Of a DNA stretch of 64,000 bases, positions 47,132-58,042 are shown in pieces. Origin of the DNA: Methylococcus sp. EFPC2. GTDB taxonomy: Bacteria > Pseudomonadota > Gammaproteobacteria > Methylococcales > Methylococcaceae. Numbering within the stretch: the stretch's first letter is position 1; every line of letters begins with the position of its first letter. Position numbers and translations under genes: made by a program. The stretch is from assembly GCF_016925495.1 (NCBI RefSeq), contig NZ_CP070491.1, forward strand, positions 2,294,001-2,358,000. The letters run 5' to 3'. The notes beneath the pieces were generated by a model. That model worked only from the letters and a program-made list of their open reading frames with translations. It was not told where the DNA came from and did no database searches.

Positions 47132-47910
47132 AGCTGCCGCTCGATCAGCAGCTTCTTGATCTCGGCGATCGCCTTGGCCGGATTGAGGCCCTTGGGGCAG
47201 GTATCGGTACAGTTCATGATGGAATGGCAGCGATACAGCTTGAACGGATCTTCCAGGGCGTCGAGGCGCTCGCCGGCGCTTTCGTCCCGACTGTCGGCGA
47301 TCCAACGGTAAGCCTGCAACAGGGTTGCGGGCCCCAGGTAGCGGTCGCCATTCCACCAGTAGCTCGGACAAGCCGTCGAGCAGCAGGCGCACAGGATGCA
47401 TTCGTACAACCCGTCCAGTCGCTCGCGCTCCGCCTTGCCCTGCGGCCGCTCGCGGTCGGCCGGGGGTGGCGTCTGAGCCTCCAGCCAGGGCCGCACCGAC
47501 GCGTATTGGGCGTAAAAATGCGTCATGTCCGACACGAGGTCCTTGATGACGGGCAGATGCGGCAAGGGATAAATCTTCACGGTCGTGCCGCAGTCAGACA
47601 GCGCCTGCGTGCAAGCCAGGGTGTTGCGCCCGTCGATGTTCATGGCGCACGAGCCGCAAACCCCCTCGCGGCAGGAGCGTCGGAAGCTCAGGCTGGGGTC
47701 GACTTCGTTCTTGATGGCGATGAGCGCGTCCAGCACCATGGAACCGGCGCGTGCCGTATCGATATCGAAAACGTCCAGCCGGGGATGGCCGCCGTTTTCC
47801 GGATCGTAACGGTAGATCTCGAAGCGCCGCAGCACTTGGCCGCCGGCCGGCGCGGACCAGTGCTTTCCCGGGTGGACCTTGGAGATATCCGGTCGTTTGA
47901 ACAAGCCCAT
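47128..47910 (-). CDS. sdhB: Succinate dehydrogenase iron-sulfur subunit
   Basis: 260 residues. The [2Fe-2S] ligands are in [18 protein letters not shown] and a later Cys (TLACTQ). The [4Fe-4S] and [3Fe-4S] sites are in [16 protein letters not shown] and [18 protein letters not shown]. It passes electrons from SdhA to quinone at SdhCD. It starts [18 protein letters not shown], slightly longer than E. coli SdhB. It begins 16 bases after sdhA. Confidence 0.97.
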   Translation of the reverse strand: MGLFKRPDISKVHPGKHWSAPAGGQVLRRFEIYRYDPENGGHPRLDVFDIDTARAGSMVLDALIAIKNEVDPSLSFRRSCREGVCGSCAMNIDGRNTLACTQALSDCGTTVKIYPLPHLPVIKDLVSDMTHFYAQYASVRPWLEAQTPPPADRERPQGKAERERLDGLYECILCACCSTACPSYWWNGDRYLGPATLLQAYRWIADSRDESAGERLDALEDPFKLYRCHSIMNCTDTCPKGLNPAKAIAEIKKLLIERQL

Positions 47911-47926
47911 CTAACGCAACCTCGCC

Positions 47927-49714
47927 TCAATAAACCCGCGGTTTGGGCGGAATGACCTCGACGTCGTCGTCGAGCGTGTAAAGATGCACCGGCCGGTAAT
48001 CGATGGCGACGCCTCCCTGCCCTTCCAGCCGCACCAGGCTGTGTTTGAGCCACTCGCGGTCGTCGCGTTCGGGAAAATCCTCGCGCGCATGGGCGCCGCG
48101 GCTTTCCTCCCGGTTGCGCGCGGCGGCCAGCGTCACCAGCGCCTGCTGCAACAGATTTTCCAGTTCCAGCGCCTCCACCAGATCGGTGTTCCAGATCAGC
48201 GAGCGGTCGACCAAAGACACGTCGGCAAAATCGTCCAGGACGGCGCGCAACTCTGCCTCACCCTCCGCCAACACCTCGCCGGTGCGGAAGACACTGGCGT
48301 GACGCTGCATGCAACGCTGCATCCGCAGGCGTATTTCCGCGGTCTTGCGTGTACCGCGGGCGTGACGCAGCTTGTCGAAACGGGACAGCGCGGCATCGCA
48401 GGCATAACCTTGCAAGGGTTTGTGAGGCTGGCGCGGCCGGATCAATTCGGCGCAACGGATCGCGGCGGCGCGGCCGAACACCACCAGGTCGAGCAGCGAA
48501 TTGGAACCCAGCCGGTTGGCGCCGTGCACCGATACGCAGGCCGCTTCGCCTATGGCCATCAGGCCGGGCACGACGGCTTCCGGATCGCCGTTCCGCGGAC
48601 TGACCACTTCGCCCCGGTAGTTGGTCGGTATGCCACCCATGTTGTAATGCACGGTCGGCAGCACCGGTATGGGCTCTCGGGTCACGTCCACGCCGGCAAA
48701 AATGCGGGCACTCTCGGCGATACCGGGCAGGCGCTCGCGGACGACGGCGGGGTCGAGATGCTCCAGGTGCAGATGCACATGGTCCTTGTGCGGCCCCACG
48801 CCACGGCCTTCCCGCACTTCCAGGGTAATGGCCCGACTCACCACGTCGCGCGAGGCCAGATCTCCGGCATGCGGGGCGTAGCGGCGCATGAAGCGCTCGC
48901 CCTCCGAATTGCTGAGATAGCCCCCCTCGCCTCTTACTCCTTCAGTGATCAGACAACCTGCGCCATAGATGCCGGTCGGATGAAATTGCACGAACTCCAT
49001 GTCCTGCAAGGGCAAGCCGGCGCGCAAAACCATGGCGTTGCCGTCGCCCGTGCAGGTGTGCGCGGAAGTGCAGGACAAGTAGGCGCGGCCGTAGCCCCCC
49101 GTAGCGAGCAGAGTCGTATGGGCGCGGAACAGGTGCAGGCTGCCGTCGTCCAGGCGCCAGGCCAGCACGCCCCGGCAGACCCCGTCCTCCATGAGGAGGT
49201 CCAGGGCGACGAATTCGATGAAAAATTCCGCCCCGTGTTTCAGGGACTGCTGATACAGCGTGTGCAGGATGGCGTGGCCGGTGTGGTCCGCCGCGGCGCA
49301 GGTGCGCAGGGCGACGCCCTCGCCGAAATGGGTGGTCATGCCGCCGAAGGGGCGCTGGTAGATCTTGCCGTCGGGGGTGCGGGAAAACGGCACGCCGTAA
49401 TGTTCCAGCTCGATGACGGCCGGGATGGCCTCCCGGCACATATATTCGATCGCATCCTGATCGCCCAGCCAGTCCGAGCCTTTCACCGTGTCGTACATGT
49501 GCCAGCGCCAGTCGTCCTCGCCCATGTTGCCGAGCGCGGCGCTGATGCCTCCCTGGGCGGCCACGGTATGGCTGCGGGTGGGGAAAACCTTGGTGATGCA
49601 GGCGGTCGTCAGGCCGCGCGAGGCCAAGCCCAACGTGGCGCGCAGGCCGGCGCCTCCGGCCCCGACCACGATGGCGTCGTAATCATGCTGGATGATCGGG
49701 TAGCCGTTTGCCAT
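47927..49714 (-). CDS. sdhA: Succinate dehydrogenase flavoprotein subunit
   Basis: 595 residues. It oxidises succinate to fumarate with covalent FAD. The FAD-binding start is [35 protein letters not shown] carries the His that takes the flavin, and [30 protein letters not shown] and the C-terminal [20 protein letters not shown] follow. ATG 49714 starts 2 bases after the sdhD stop. The frame is open upstream, but the true start is clear from [18 protein letters not shown]. Confidence 0.98.
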   Translation of the reverse strand: MANGYPIIQHDYDAIVVGAGGAGLRATLGLASRGLTTACITKVFPTRSHTVAAQGGISAALGNMGEDDWRWHMYDTVKGSDWLGDQDAIEYMCREAIPAVIELEHYGVPFSRTPDGKIYQRPFGGMTTHFGEGVALRTCAAADHTGHAILHTLYQQSLKHGAEFFIEFVALDLLMEDGVCRGVLAWRLDDGSLHLFRAHTTLLATGGYGRAYLSCTSAHTCTGDGNAMVLRAGLPLQDMEFVQFHPTGIYGAGCLITEGVRGEGGYLSNSEGERFMRRYAPHAGDLASRDVVSRAITLEVREGRGVGPHKDHVHLHLEHLDPAVVRERLPGIAESARIFAGVDVTREPIPVLPTVHYNMGGIPTNYRGEVVSPRNGDPEAVVPGLMAIGEAACVSVHGANRLGSNSLLDLVVFGRAAAIRCAELIRPRQPHKPLQGYACDAALSRFDKLRHARGTRKTAEIRLRMQRCMQRHASVFRTGEVLAEGEAELRAVLDDFADVSLVDRSLIWNTDLVEALELENLLQQALVTLAAARNREESRGAHAREDFPERDDREWLKHSLVRLEGQGGVAIDYRPVHLYTLDDDVEVIPPKPRVY

Positions 49715-49716
49715 GC

Positions 49717-50097
49717 TCAACCCGCGAAGGCGATGCGCAAGATAGCGTAGCCCGCCACCAGAGCGGCGAATCCCAGGGCCAGCTTGACGGCGAGCAGGCC
49801 GAGTATTTTGGCCACCGGCGCGTGGAGGTAATCTTCGACGATCACCTGCAAGCCCAGCATGGCGTGGTAAAAGCCCAGTCCGGCCACGGCCAGCAGTAAA
49901 ACCGTGTTCCAGGGCTGCGCCACCCAGGCCAACAGTTCCGCATGGCTGGCCTGCGGGAGCGCGGCGACCGAGAGCGCCAGCCAGGCGCTTACGGGAATCA
50001 GGGCCAAAGCGGTGACTCGCTGGCGCCACCAGTGTTGCCGACCGCTGCGAGCCGACCCGAAACCGCGCGCGCGCGAAAGAGGCGTATAAAAATTCAT
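49717..50097 (-). CDS. sdhD: Succinate dehydrogenase membrane anchor subunit
   Basis: 126 residues with three membrane helices. [20 protein letters not shown] carries the haem-ligand His and the DY pair near the quinone site. The start [19 protein letters not shown] is typical. It begins 7 bases after sdhC and is 2 bases from sdhA. Confidence 0.93.
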   Translation of the reverse strand: MNFYTPLSRARGFGSARSGRQHWWRQRVTALALIPVSAWLALSVAALPQASHAELLAWVAQPWNTVLLLAVAGLGFYHAMLGLQVIVEDYLHAPVAKILGLLAVKLALGFAALVAGYAILRIAFAG

Positions 50098-50104
50098 GGC
50101 GAGT

Positions 50105-50479
50105 TCAGACGAAACGGGCAAGGGCGAGCAGGACGGTCAAGATGAGCGAGGCCGCCACTTCGTACCAGGCATGTCGACCGAGGGTGGCGCGGTCGAAGCC
50201 CCGGCCGCTGTCCCAGATCAGGTGGCGCAGCCCATGGCATAGGTGGAAGCACAGGGCGTATAGCCATCCCCAAAGCAGCGCTCGCCCCGGCAGCGAGCCC
50301 AGGAAATCCCGTAGCGGCGCATAGTGTTCGGCACCTTGGGCGGCCGCCATAAGCAGGCCGGCGAGAAAGATCAGGCCGACGCTCAGCAAGACCCCGGTGA
50401 TGCGATGGAAAATCGACGCCAATGCCGTCAAAGGGAGTCGATAGATCTGCAAATGGGGTGACAGGGGACGTTCGTTCAT
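50105..50479 (-). CDS. sdhC: Succinate dehydrogenase cytochrome b556 subunit
   Basis: 124 residues with three membrane helices. It begins MNERPLSPHLQIYRLPLTAL, and SIFHRITGVLLSVG has the Ser and Arg of the quinone pocket. HLCHGLRHLIWDSG carries the haem-ligand His. It is the first gene of sdhCDAB-sdhE-ygfX. The upstream 112 bases should contain the operon promoter, but I see no convincing boxes. Confidence 0.95.
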   Translation of the reverse strand: MNERPLSPHLQIYRLPLTALASIFHRITGVLLSVGLIFLAGLLMAAAQGAEHYAPLRDFLGSLPGRALLWGWLYALCFHLCHGLRHLIWDSGRGFDRATLGRHAWYEVAASLILTVLLALARFV

Positions 50480-50591
50480 CGGGAAACCGGGGGACTCAAA
50501 TTCTGCACAGACTCGCAAATCAACCCCGCGGGCCGCTCGATCGCTCGAGAAAGCCACTCCGGGGATTCGAATTCCGGCCGTTCGACCCGCA

Positions 50592-51419
50592 TCAACCGAG
50601 CAGCGCATCGAAGGCTCCGCTGATTTCCGAGACACCGGGCAACGCGGCCGCCAACTCGTCGACGTCGGCCGCCAGCCGACTCGTCAGCTCGACCGGCAGG
50701 CCGGCTTTGAGGTCGTCCTTATCCACGTTCGCCAGCTGCAGGGTCGCAATCAGATCGGCCAGATAAAACACGCCGGCGAGAGGAACGAACTCGGCCTGTT
50801 CCAGCGGCCGCGGATACACCTGGAACGCCTGGGTGATTTCGGGCGGGAAATTCCAGCGCCGGGCCAGTTCGGCACCGACATCGGCATGGTTGTAACCCAG
50901 CGCCTTCTCTTCCGCAATCACGCGCCCGGTTCCGGCGGCAACCTCCTTCTCGATGCCGTCCGCCACTCCCGGCAACTCCTGGCGTATCAGCAGGATGCCG
51001 ATATGCAGCATCAAACCGCCGGTATAGGCAAAGTCCTCCCGCAGACCCAGGCGCCTGGCCAGCCAGCCGGCATAGCCCGCGGTGGCGGCACAGTGCTTCC
51101 AATACGCTTTCAGATCGAAACCGGGAGGGGCCTTGACGGCACCGGCCAAGCCGCTGGCGATCACCAGGGTGCGCACGGCGTTGAACCCCATCAGCAGCAT
51201 GGCATCGCCGAGCGAGGCTATGCGGCGCGAGACGCCGAAACGCGCCGAATTGGCCGCTCTCAGGACGCGGGCGGAAATCACCTGATCGAGGGCGATCTTG
51301 GCGGCGATCTTCCTGGTGTCTACATCGACATCGTTGAAACTCAGGATAAGCTCGCGAACGACCTGGGGTATGGCCGGCAGTTTTTCACACTGTTCGAACA
51401 AGGCGTCGATGTTTTTCAT
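50592..51419 (-). CDS. HDOD domain protein
   Basis: 275 residues, one HDOD domain almost throughout: LPAIPQVVRELILSFNDVDV, then ARVLRAANSARFGVSRRIAS and DAMLLMGFNAVRTLVIASGL. HDOD proteins resemble HD phosphohydrolases but usually lack the catalytic HD pair, and they act in signalling. Here the expected HD position reads HIGIL with no Asp, so it is probably not a hydrolase. It lies 187 bases downstream of the CHASE-GGDEF gene on the same strand. A TATACT-like -10 (51520-51525, minus strand) may give it its own promoter. Confidence 0.88.
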   Translation of the reverse strand: MKNIDALFEQCEKLPAIPQVVRELILSFNDVDVDTRKIAAKIALDQVISARVLRAANSARFGVSRRIASLGDAMLLMGFNAVRTLVIASGLAGAVKAPPGFDLKAYWKHCAATAGYAGWLARRLGLREDFAYTGGLMLHIGILLIRQELPGVADGIEKEVAAGTGRVIAEEKALGYNHADVGAELARRWNFPPEITQAFQVYPRPLEQAEFVPLAGVFYLADLIATLQLANVDKDDLKAGLPVELTSRLAADVDELAAALPGVSEISGAFDALLG

Positions 51420-51606
51420 GCAAGACCCCAAAGTGTCGGTCGAGGGTCGACACGCCACCGACTATCCAGCGCTTCGAACCCTCGGCGAGGCGTCCGATTT
51501 CCTTTTAAAACGAAGCTGGAGTATACCATCATGGCGGCCGCCCCAGGCAGGCCGGAAATCCGAGGGCTCTCCCGTCACCCGCGCGACGGGGTGTTGCGGA
51601 CGCCGC

Positions 51607-53121
51607 TTAGGCCACCGGCGGGGACTTGCGCTCGCTCTTGTCGCGATACATATGCACGTCGGCCTCACGGATCAAGTCGACGGCGGACACGCCGTCCTCG
51701 GGATAGATCGCGACCCCGACGCTGACGCCGATGATGGGCAAGGCCTTGGCTTCGCCGCCATGCTTCATGAAGGCCTTCTTGATCTTCTGCGCCACTTGTT
51801 CCGCTTTTCCCCGTCCGTCGATGTTCTGTAGCAGGATGACGAATTCGTCTCCGCCCAAACGCGCCACGGTATCGATTTCCCGCACGCAACGCTGAAAAAT
51901 GCCGGCCGCTCTCCGCAACACCCGATCCCCCGTCTGGTGGCCGTAATAATCGTTGATGCCCTTGAATCCGTCGAGATCGAGGAACAGAACCGCGAGCAAG
52001 GTACCCTGTCTGTGGGCGACGGCCAGGGCCTGCTCCAGGCGGTTCTTGAACAGTTGACGGTTCGGCAGGCCGGTGAGGTTATCGAAGTTGGCCAGCACGA
52101 ATAGCTTGTCGCTTTCCTCTAGGCGCTTCATCTCGTGACGATGATGAGCGCGGGCATATTCGACCAGTACGAGGAGCGCCGCCGCTCCGCCCACGGCGAT
52201 CAGGCCCACCATCGGGAGCTGGATGATATCCCAGTCCAACTGCTTCTCGATGACCAAGCGGAACGGTTGCTCGGGTCCGTCGACCGGGTGCTGCGCGCGC
52301 AGACGGGGAAGAAACCGGCGCGCGAGAGGGCCGGGCTCGATGCTCACGGGCTGGGAAATCAGCTTGTTTTCCGCCGTGCCGCCGGGACCTTCATAAATGA
52401 CCTGCAGGCCCAGGCGCCCGTCCGCAGCGAGTTCGGCCGGCATCATGTCCTTGGCCCTGCAAATCACGACGGCGAAAATCTGCCTATCGTTGCGGCGTAC
52501 GGACTGCATCAGGAGATAGGCCATCTCGCCGTCGAACACACGCAAGGGGGCGCTCGCGACGGCAGTCTCCGTGACCATTGCCCGATGGAGCACGTCGCGC
52601 GTGGCGTCCATGGATTCGAAATCGAATCCGAGCACATGCCGGTTCTCCGGGGTCAAGGGCTCCATGAAGGTCAGCAAGTAATACGCGGCCTGCGCCGGAG
52701 CCGGCACCAGGCGGCCTGCTTCGACGCGCTGGGGGGTAAACCCGGTGATACCCCGCACGGCCAGCGACCGGCTCATTTCGAGCAGACGCTCGGCCGTGGC
52801 CTGCTGCACGATTTCCAGCATATAGAGGTGGGACTGTGTCCGTAGAACCTCACGGGCGTACTGGGACTGCGCCTGAAAATCGTCGGGGTCGACGATTTTC
52901 AGCATGGCGGCAAAGCCCTGCAGGGCGATCTGGTTGCGGCTCGCCATCGCCTCGAAACGGCTCTGGGTCAGGTTGGCCTGCTCCGAGAAGCGCTGCTCCG
53001 CCCGGCGAATATCCAACGAAACCGAGACCACCATCAGCATTCCCGTCAGCGTGAGAAAGCTGCCTCCCAATACCAGATAGACTCGCAAATTCCGTAGACC
53101 GACTTCTCTTTTCACGTCCAT
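51607..53121 (-). CDS. Membrane diguanylate cyclase with CHASE sensor
   Basis: 504 residues. A first membrane helix (VYLVLGGSFLTLTGMLMVVS) leads a ~230-residue periplasmic part with CHASE wording (VLGFDFESMDATRDVLHRAM, then AVASAPLRVFDGEMAYLL). A second helix follows (LPMVGLIAVGGAAALLVLVE), and then a C-terminal GGDEF domain with DTVARLGGDEFVILL and an RxxD site (REID). It should make cyclic di-GMP in response to an outside signal. The start is uncertain: ATG 53121 is used, but GTG 53115 has TTGAGGA at a better distance; TTG 53166 is also open. Confidence 0.9.
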   Translation of the reverse strand: MDVKREVGLRNLRVYLVLGGSFLTLTGMLMVVSVSLDIRRAEQRFSEQANLTQSRFEAMASRNQIALQGFAAMLKIVDPDDFQAQSQYAREVLRTQSHLYMLEIVQQATAERLLEMSRSLAVRGITGFTPQRVEAGRLVPAPAQAAYYLLTFMEPLTPENRHVLGFDFESMDATRDVLHRAMVTETAVASAPLRVFDGEMAYLLMQSVRRNDRQIFAVVICRAKDMMPAELAADGRLGLQVIYEGPGGTAENKLISQPVSIEPGPLARRFLPRLRAQHPVDGPEQPFRLVIEKQLDWDIIQLPMVGLIAVGGAAALLVLVEYARAHHRHEMKRLEESDKLFVLANFDNLTGLPNRQLFKNRLEQALAVAHRQGTLLAVLFLDLDGFKGINDYYGHQTGDRVLRRAAGIFQRCVREIDTVARLGGDEFVILLQNIDGRGKAEQVAQKIKKAFMKHGGEAKALPIIGVSVGVAIYPEDGVSAVDLIREADVHMYRDKSERKSPPVA

Positions 53122-53212
53122 CCTCAAGACGAAGGAAAAAGTGATTGCAGTCAAATTTTGTACCAAGATGCGCGCGCAAAGCTGCGAACAATTTCACAGC
53201 GCTGCGGGAAAG

Positions 53213-54112
53213 TCAGCGGCGGGTGTTGCTCACGCCGTGCGGGACATGACCGGTGGCGACATGGCGACTGGCGGATTCGCAGTGCCCTTGCTGGTCATCG
53301 AAAAAAATGTCGGCGCCGAAAGCCTTGAGGAAAGGCCCTTTCTCCATGCCGCCGAGAAACAGGCCTTCGTCGATGCGGATGTTCCAGGTCCTGAGGGTGC
53401 GCACCACCCTTTCGTGCGCGGGCGCTCCGCGGGCGGTAACCAGCGCGGTGCGTATGGGCGAGGCCTCAGCCTCGAAGCGGGTTTGTATGTAATGCAGCGC
53501 CGCGAGAAACTCCTTGAACGGCCCACCCGTCATCGGCGTGCGCGCCTCCGCCTTTTCGTTGGCGGTGAACGCCTGCAAGCCCTCGGCCTGGTAGATGCGC
53601 TCCGATTCGTCCGAAAACAGCACGGCGTCGCCGTCGAAAGCGATGCGCAACTGATCGGACGCATTCGCGCCCGTCGCGGAAGGAAAAATGGTCGCGGCGG
53701 CGTGGCCGGCGTCCAATGCGCGGACCACGTCTTCCGCATTGGACGACAGGAACAGGTGCGCGCCGAAGGCCTGTATGTAACCGAACGGCGACTGTCCGCC
53801 CGTGAAAGCGGCGCGGCTGATGTCGAGGCGGTGATGCTCGATGGAATTAAAAACCCTGAGGCCGGTATCGGCGCTGTTGCGCGAGAGGAGTATCACCTCT
53901 ACCAGCGGCTCGGGCAGCCTGTCGTTGATCGACAACAGCTTGCGCACCAGCGGATAGGCCACGCCAGGGTCCAGCGGTTCGTCCTCGTGTGCCACCTGGA
54001 ATTGGCAATAGGCCTCCTTGCCGTCCTGTTCGAATATCCGGTGCGAGGCATCCAGATCGAACAGCGCACGCGATGAAATGGCGACCACCAGTTTGCGCGC
54101 CTGCACCGCCAT
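53213..54112 (-). CDS. 5'-nucleotidase (NT5C1-like family)
   Basis: 299 residues. The wording follows the bacterial 5'-nucleotidase family related to cytosolic NT5C1: VVAISSRALFDLDASHRIFE, GVAYPLVRKLLSIND, VEVILLSRNSADTGLRVFNS, FLSSNAEDVVRALDAGHAAA, IAFDGDAVLFSDESE and FFDDQQGHCE. These act on nucleoside monophosphates. ATG 54112 is 11 bases after hemH; the long open frame upstream is antisense/out-of-frame noise within hemH. Confidence 0.87.
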   Translation of the reverse strand: MAVQARKLVVAISSRALFDLDASHRIFEQDGKEAYCQFQVAHEDEPLDPGVAYPLVRKLLSINDRLPEPLVEVILLSRNSADTGLRVFNSIEHHRLDISRAAFTGGQSPFGYIQAFGAHLFLSSNAEDVVRALDAGHAAATIFPSATGANASDQLRIAFDGDAVLFSDESERIYQAEGLQAFTANEKAEARTPMTGGPFKEFLAALHYIQTRFEAEASPIRTALVTARGAPAHERVVRTLRTWNIRIDEGLFLGGMEKGPFLKAFGADIFFDDQQGHCESASRHVATGHVPHGVSNTRR

Positions 54113-54123
54113 GCCCTGCCTCG

Positions 54124-55095
54124 CTAGCTTCGTGACCGGGTCAATCCGGCGATCAAACGGGCATTGCCCGGGCTGTCGTTGAGCGCCGGAATGTAGCGAT
54201 AGCTGCTTCCGCCGGCCTCGAGGAAAACCTCGCGGTTGGCGATGGCGATTTCTTCCAGCGTCTCCAGACAGTCCACCGCAAACCCCGGGCAGACCACGTC
54301 GACCGAACGAACGCCCTCGCCCGGCAAGCTCTTCAAGACATCCACACAGTAAGGCTTGAGCCAGGCGGCGGGACCGAAGCGAGATTGGAAAACCAGTTGC
54401 CAAGCGCCCTCCCCCAGACCCAATCGCGCCGCGATCAGGGCGGCGGAACGTACGCATTGATCGTAATAGGGATCACCCAAGGCCCGCGAGCGCTCCGGCA
54501 GGCCGTGGAAGGACATGAGCAGCCGCTCCGCCCGGCCATGCTCCTGCCAGTAGGCGGCGATGCTATCGGCCACCGCCTCGATATAGGCCGGCTCGTCGTG
54601 GTAGTCGCTGAAGAACGACCAGGACGGTATATGCCGCCAGCGGGTGAAGGTCGCACTGACGGCATCGAAGATGGAGGCCGTGGTGGCCGCCGCGTACTGC
54701 GGATACAGCGGCAGCACGATGATATTGTTGACGCCGCGGGCCTTCAGCCCCTCCAGGCGCTCCCGGATGGCGGGACGACCGTAGCGCATGGCGAGTTCGA
54801 CGGGGATGTCGTCGCCCAGCTCCGCATGCACGGCTTCGGCCAAGGCCTTGGTCAGGACCAGCAAGGGAGAACCCTGCTCGGTCCAGATCGAGGCATATGC
54901 GTGAGCCGCCTTGCGCGGCCGCAGCCGCAGGATGAAGCCGTGCAGGATCAACCACCAGATAGGCCTGGGGATCTCCACGACCCGCGGATCGCCCAAAAAC
55001 TCGGCCAGATAACGCCGCACCGCGGCCGCCGTCGGTGCATCCGGTGTCCCCAGGTTGACCAGCAACAGGCCGGTTTTGGTATTTTTCGCGCTCAC
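54124..55095 (-). CDS. hemH: Ferrochelatase
   Basis: 323 residues. It inserts Fe2+ into protoporphyrin IX, the last step of haem synthesis. It has GLLLVNLGTPDAPTAAAVRR, YLAEFLGDPRVVEIP, LPLYPQYAAATTAS, LLMSFHGLPERSRALGDPY with the catalytic His, and VDVVCPGFAVDCLETLEEI with the conserved Glu. It begins 12 bases after folE. Haem demand would come from the cytochromes and the MauG-like protein elsewhere in the window, but no direct link is visible. Confidence 0.97.
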   Translation of the reverse strand: MSAKNTKTGLLLVNLGTPDAPTAAAVRRYLAEFLGDPRVVEIPRPIWWLILHGFILRLRPRKAAHAYASIWTEQGSPLLVLTKALAEAVHAELGDDIPVELAMRYGRPAIRERLEGLKARGVNNIIVLPLYPQYAAATTASIFDAVSATFTRWRHIPSWSFFSDYHDEPAYIEAVADSIAAYWQEHGRAERLLMSFHGLPERSRALGDPYYDQCVRSAALIAARLGLGEGAWQLVFQSRFGPAAWLKPYCVDVLKSLPGEGVRSVDVVCPGFAVDCLETLEEIAIANREVFLEAGGSSYRYIPALNDSPGNARLIAGLTRSRS

Positions 55096-55107
55096 GTGCG
55101 AACGCCC

Positions 55108-55662
55108 TCAGGCCCGGTTGATGAGATTGAGGAATTCCGAACGGGTACTGATTTGCTTGCGGAACAAGCCCAGCATGGACGAGGTCTGCATCACCGAATT
55201 CTGCTTTTCCACGCCGCGCATCATCATGCAAAGGTGCTTGGCCTCGATCACCACGGCAACCCCGGCAGGCTGGATGGACTGCTGGATGGCGTCGGCGATC
55301 TGCTTGGTGAGCCGCTCCTGGATCTGCAAGCGGCGGGCGTACATGTCGACGATACGCGCCACCTTGGACAATCCGAGCACCTTGCCCGTCGGCAGGTAGG
55401 CGACATGGCACTTGCCGATAAACGGCAACAAATGATGCTCGCACAGCGAATACAGCTCGATGTCCTTGACGATCACCATGTCCTCGGTATCGGCCTCGAA
55501 GATGGCATTGTTGAGCACGTCGTCCAGTGTCTGCTGGTAGCCGCGGTTCAGGAAACGGAAAGCGGCTGCGGCGCGCTTGGGCGTGTCGACGAGCCCCTCG
55601 CGGGTCACGTCCTCGCCGATTTCCTGGATGATTTGGGTGAAGAGATTTTCCATGGAACTCAT
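55108..55662 (-). CDS. folE: GTP cyclohydrolase I
   Basis: 184 residues. It opens GTP to dihydroneopterin triphosphate, the first step toward folate and tetrahydropterins. It has [40 protein letters not shown] with the zinc Cys and His residues, and [20 protein letters not shown], then [20 protein letters not shown] with the second zinc Cys replaced by the MRGVEKQ pattern usual for this group. ATG 55662 is used; ATG 55653 is nearly as good. Confidence 0.95.
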   Translation of the reverse strand: MSSMENLFTQIIQEIGEDVTREGLVDTPKRAAAAFRFLNRGYQQTLDDVLNNAIFEADTEDMVIVKDIELYSLCEHHLLPFIGKCHVAYLPTGKVLGLSKVARIVDMYARRLQIQERLTKQIADAIQQSIQPAGVAVVIEAKHLCMMMRGVEKQNSVMQTSSMLGLFRKQISTRSEFLNLINRA

Positions 55663-55714
55663 CGCTCGGTCGGTGGGCAAAAAGCGGGGAATGGTACACG
55701 CTTGCGGGTAGGCA

Positions 55715-58042
55715 TCAATACGGCTCGGCATATTGTTTCAACAATGCGGCCTGCACACTCACTTCTTCGCCCCCGGCGGGCGTCAGGCGCTGATAACTTC
55801 CGTCGACCTTCAACAGCCAGGCCTGGCTGTTGTCGGCCAGGTAGCGCGCCAGGTCCGCGCGGATACGCTCACCGAGCTTGCGGTTTTCGATGGGGAAACA
55901 ACTTTCTACCCGGCGAAACATGTTGCGCTTCATGAAATCCGCGCTGGCGGCGTAGATTTCCGGCTCGCCGCCGTTTTCGAAGTAATAGACGCGGCTGTGC
56001 TCCAGGAAACGCCCGATGATGGAGCGCACCTCGATGTTTTCGGACACACCCGCCACGCCGGGGCGCAGGCAGCACACCCCGCGCACGATGAGGACGATCT
56101 TCACGCCCGCCATCGACGCCCGATACAAGGCCTGGATCAACTGCGGCTCGTCGACGGAATTGATCTTGATGACGATGCGCGCCGAGCGGCCGTGGCGGGC
56201 GTGCTCGATCTCCCGGTTGATCTTCTTGATCAGCGAGCTGTGCAAGGTAAAAGGCGAATGCAGCAGCTTGTTGAGACGGCTGACCTTGCCCAGGCTGGTG
56301 AGCTGCACGAACACGCGGCGCACATCCTCGCCCAACTCCTTGTCGCAGGTGAACAGCCCGTAATCGGTGTAGATGCGGGAAGTACGCGAATGGTAATTGC
56401 CGGTGCCGAGATGGGTGTAATAACGCAGGTTACGCCCCTCGCGCCGCAGGACGAGCAGCATCTTGGCGTGGGTCTTGTAGCCGACGATGCCGTACACCAC
56501 CTGGACACCGGCCTCCTGCAAGCGGTTGGCCAGGGAGATGTTGGCCTTTTCGTCGAAACGGGCCAGCAATTCCACCACCACCGTCACTTCCTTGCCGGCA
56601 CGCGCCGCATGGACCAGGGCCTCCACCAGCGGCGAATCGGAACCGGTGCGGTAGAGAGTCTGCTTGATCGCGACGACCTGCGGATCGCGCGCCGCCTGCC
56701 AAACCAGCTCGATCACCGGAGCGAACGACTCGTAGGGGTGATGCAGGAGGATGTCCTGCTTGCGGATCAGTTCGAAGATATCGTCCTTATAGCTAGCCAA
56801 GGCGCGCGGCAGGCCGGCGATGAACGGTGGGTATTTGAGATCCGGCCGCTCTATCATGTCGTAGACCTCGCGCGCGCGGCTCAGGTTGACCGGTCCCTCG
56901 ACCCGGTACAAGCGATCCTCCGCCAGCCCGAATTGTCCGAGCAAGAACTCGACGATGCCGTCGGGACAGTTGTCGGCCACTTCCAGCCTGACCTCGTCGC
57001 CGAAATTGCGCGCGGTCAACTCCCCTTCGACCGCGTGCAGCAGATCGTCGAATTCTTCGTCGTCCAGGAACAGATCGCTGTTGCGCGTGACCCGGAATTG
57101 GTAACACCCGCGCACCTTCACGCCGTAAAACAGCTCGTCGACGAAGGCATGGATGATGGAAGACAGGAACACAAAGTCGTGCGGCCCGCTCTCCGTCTCG
57201 CCGGGCGGCAGATGCACGATGCGCGGCAAGGCGCGCGGCGCCTGCAGGGTGGCCAATTCGATGTCGCGACCGAAGGCGTCCTTGCCGGACAGGGAAAGAA
57301 TGAAATTGAGGCTCTTATTGAGGATGCGCGGGAAAGGGTGCGAGGGATCCAGCCCCATGGGGCTCAGGATGGGCAATAGCTCTTCCTCGAAATACCGGCG
57401 CAGCCAGGTCTGCTGCGACGCATTCCAGTCGGTGCGGCGGACGAAACAGATGTTTTGCGCCTCGAGCTGGGGCAGCAGAAGCTCATTGAGCACGCGGTAT
57501 TGTTCGGCCACCAGCTCGTGCGTGCGCTGGCCGATGGCCGCCAAAGCCTCTTGAGGGCTCAAGCTGTCGGGCTCGGTCTTGCTCGATCCCAGTTCGGCCT
57601 TCTGGTTGAGTCCGGCCACGCGAACCTCGAAAAACTCGTCCAGGTTGGAGCACGAAATAGCCAGAAAATTGAGCCGCTCCAGCAAGGGCGTGCGCTCGTC
57701 CTTGGCCTGCTCCAAGACCCGCCAGTTGAAATCGAGCAGACTCAATTCGCGATTGATATACAACCGGGGATCGGCGAGATCGACGGCATCGGCCGTCTGG
57801 CCCTGGCTGGGCGCGGACAATTCGATGCCCTGTAAGCGCATCGCGCTATGCTGTTTTTCCAGATCGCCGACCACGTGCCGGGCGGAACGGACCATGCGCT
57901 CCGCCTTCTGGCGGGTGAAGCCGGGTATCTTCAGCAGGCGGTCCACGTCCGACTGCGCCAGTTCCTCCACCGAAAAAATTCCGTGCTCGGCCAACAGGGC
58001 ACGGGTCGATTTGCTGATGCCTTTTACGTTACCGATGATCAA
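55715..58042 (-). CDS. ppk1: Polyphosphate kinase PPK1 with an N-terminal helix-hairpin-helix domain
   Basis: 775 residues, about 80 more than typical PPK1. Residues ~1-60 are a helix-hairpin-helix unit: [40 protein letters not shown] and KAERMVRSA. After a short linker the PPK1 core begins ([38 protein letters not shown]). The phospho-acceptor His is H525 in [35 protein letters not shown] follows, and H682 lies in [13 protein letters not shown]. The enzyme makes polyphosphate from ATP. The start is TTG 58042, with GAGGAA 5-6 bases upstream; an internal ATG at residue 68 would give the usual length and cannot be excluded. folE follows after 52 bases. Confidence 0.93.
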   Translation of the reverse strand: MIIGNVKGISKSTRALLAEHGIFSVEELAQSDVDRLLKIPGFTRQKAERMVRSARHVVGDLEKQHSAMRLQGIELSAPSQGQTADAVDLADPRLYINRELSLLDFNWRVLEQAKDERTPLLERLNFLAISCSNLDEFFEVRVAGLNQKAELGSSKTEPDSLSPQEALAAIGQRTHELVAEQYRVLNELLLPQLEAQNICFVRRTDWNASQQTWLRRYFEEELLPILSPMGLDPSHPFPRILNKSLNFILSLSGKDAFGRDIELATLQAPRALPRIVHLPPGETESGPHDFVFLSSIIHAFVDELFYGVKVRGCYQFRVTRNSDLFLDDEEFDDLLHAVEGELTARNFGDEVRLEVADNCPDGIVEFLLGQFGLAEDRLYRVEGPVNLSRAREVYDMIERPDLKYPPFIAGLPRALASYKDDIFELIRKQDILLHHPYESFAPVIELVWQAARDPQVVAIKQTLYRTGSDSPLVEALVHAARAGKEVTVVVELLARFDEKANISLANRLQEAGVQVVYGIVGYKTHAKMLLVLRREGRNLRYYTHLGTGNYHSRTSRIYTDYGLFTCDKELGEDVRRVFVQLTSLGKVSRLNKLLHSPFTLHSSLIKKINREIEHARHGRSARIVIKINSVDEPQLIQALYRASMAGVKIVLIVRGVCCLRPGVAGVSENIEVRSIIGRFLEHSRVYYFENGGEPEIYAASADFMKRNMFRRVESCFPIENRKLGERIRADLARYLADNSQAWLLKVDGSYQRLTPAGGEEVSVQAALLKQYAEPY

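Noticed and set aside
54385-57379. Long plus-strand open frames opposite hemH, folE and ppk1
   Set aside because: They lie opposite well-supported enzymes and their translations are His/Gln/Gly-rich without domains, typical of antisense frames in GC-rich genes.
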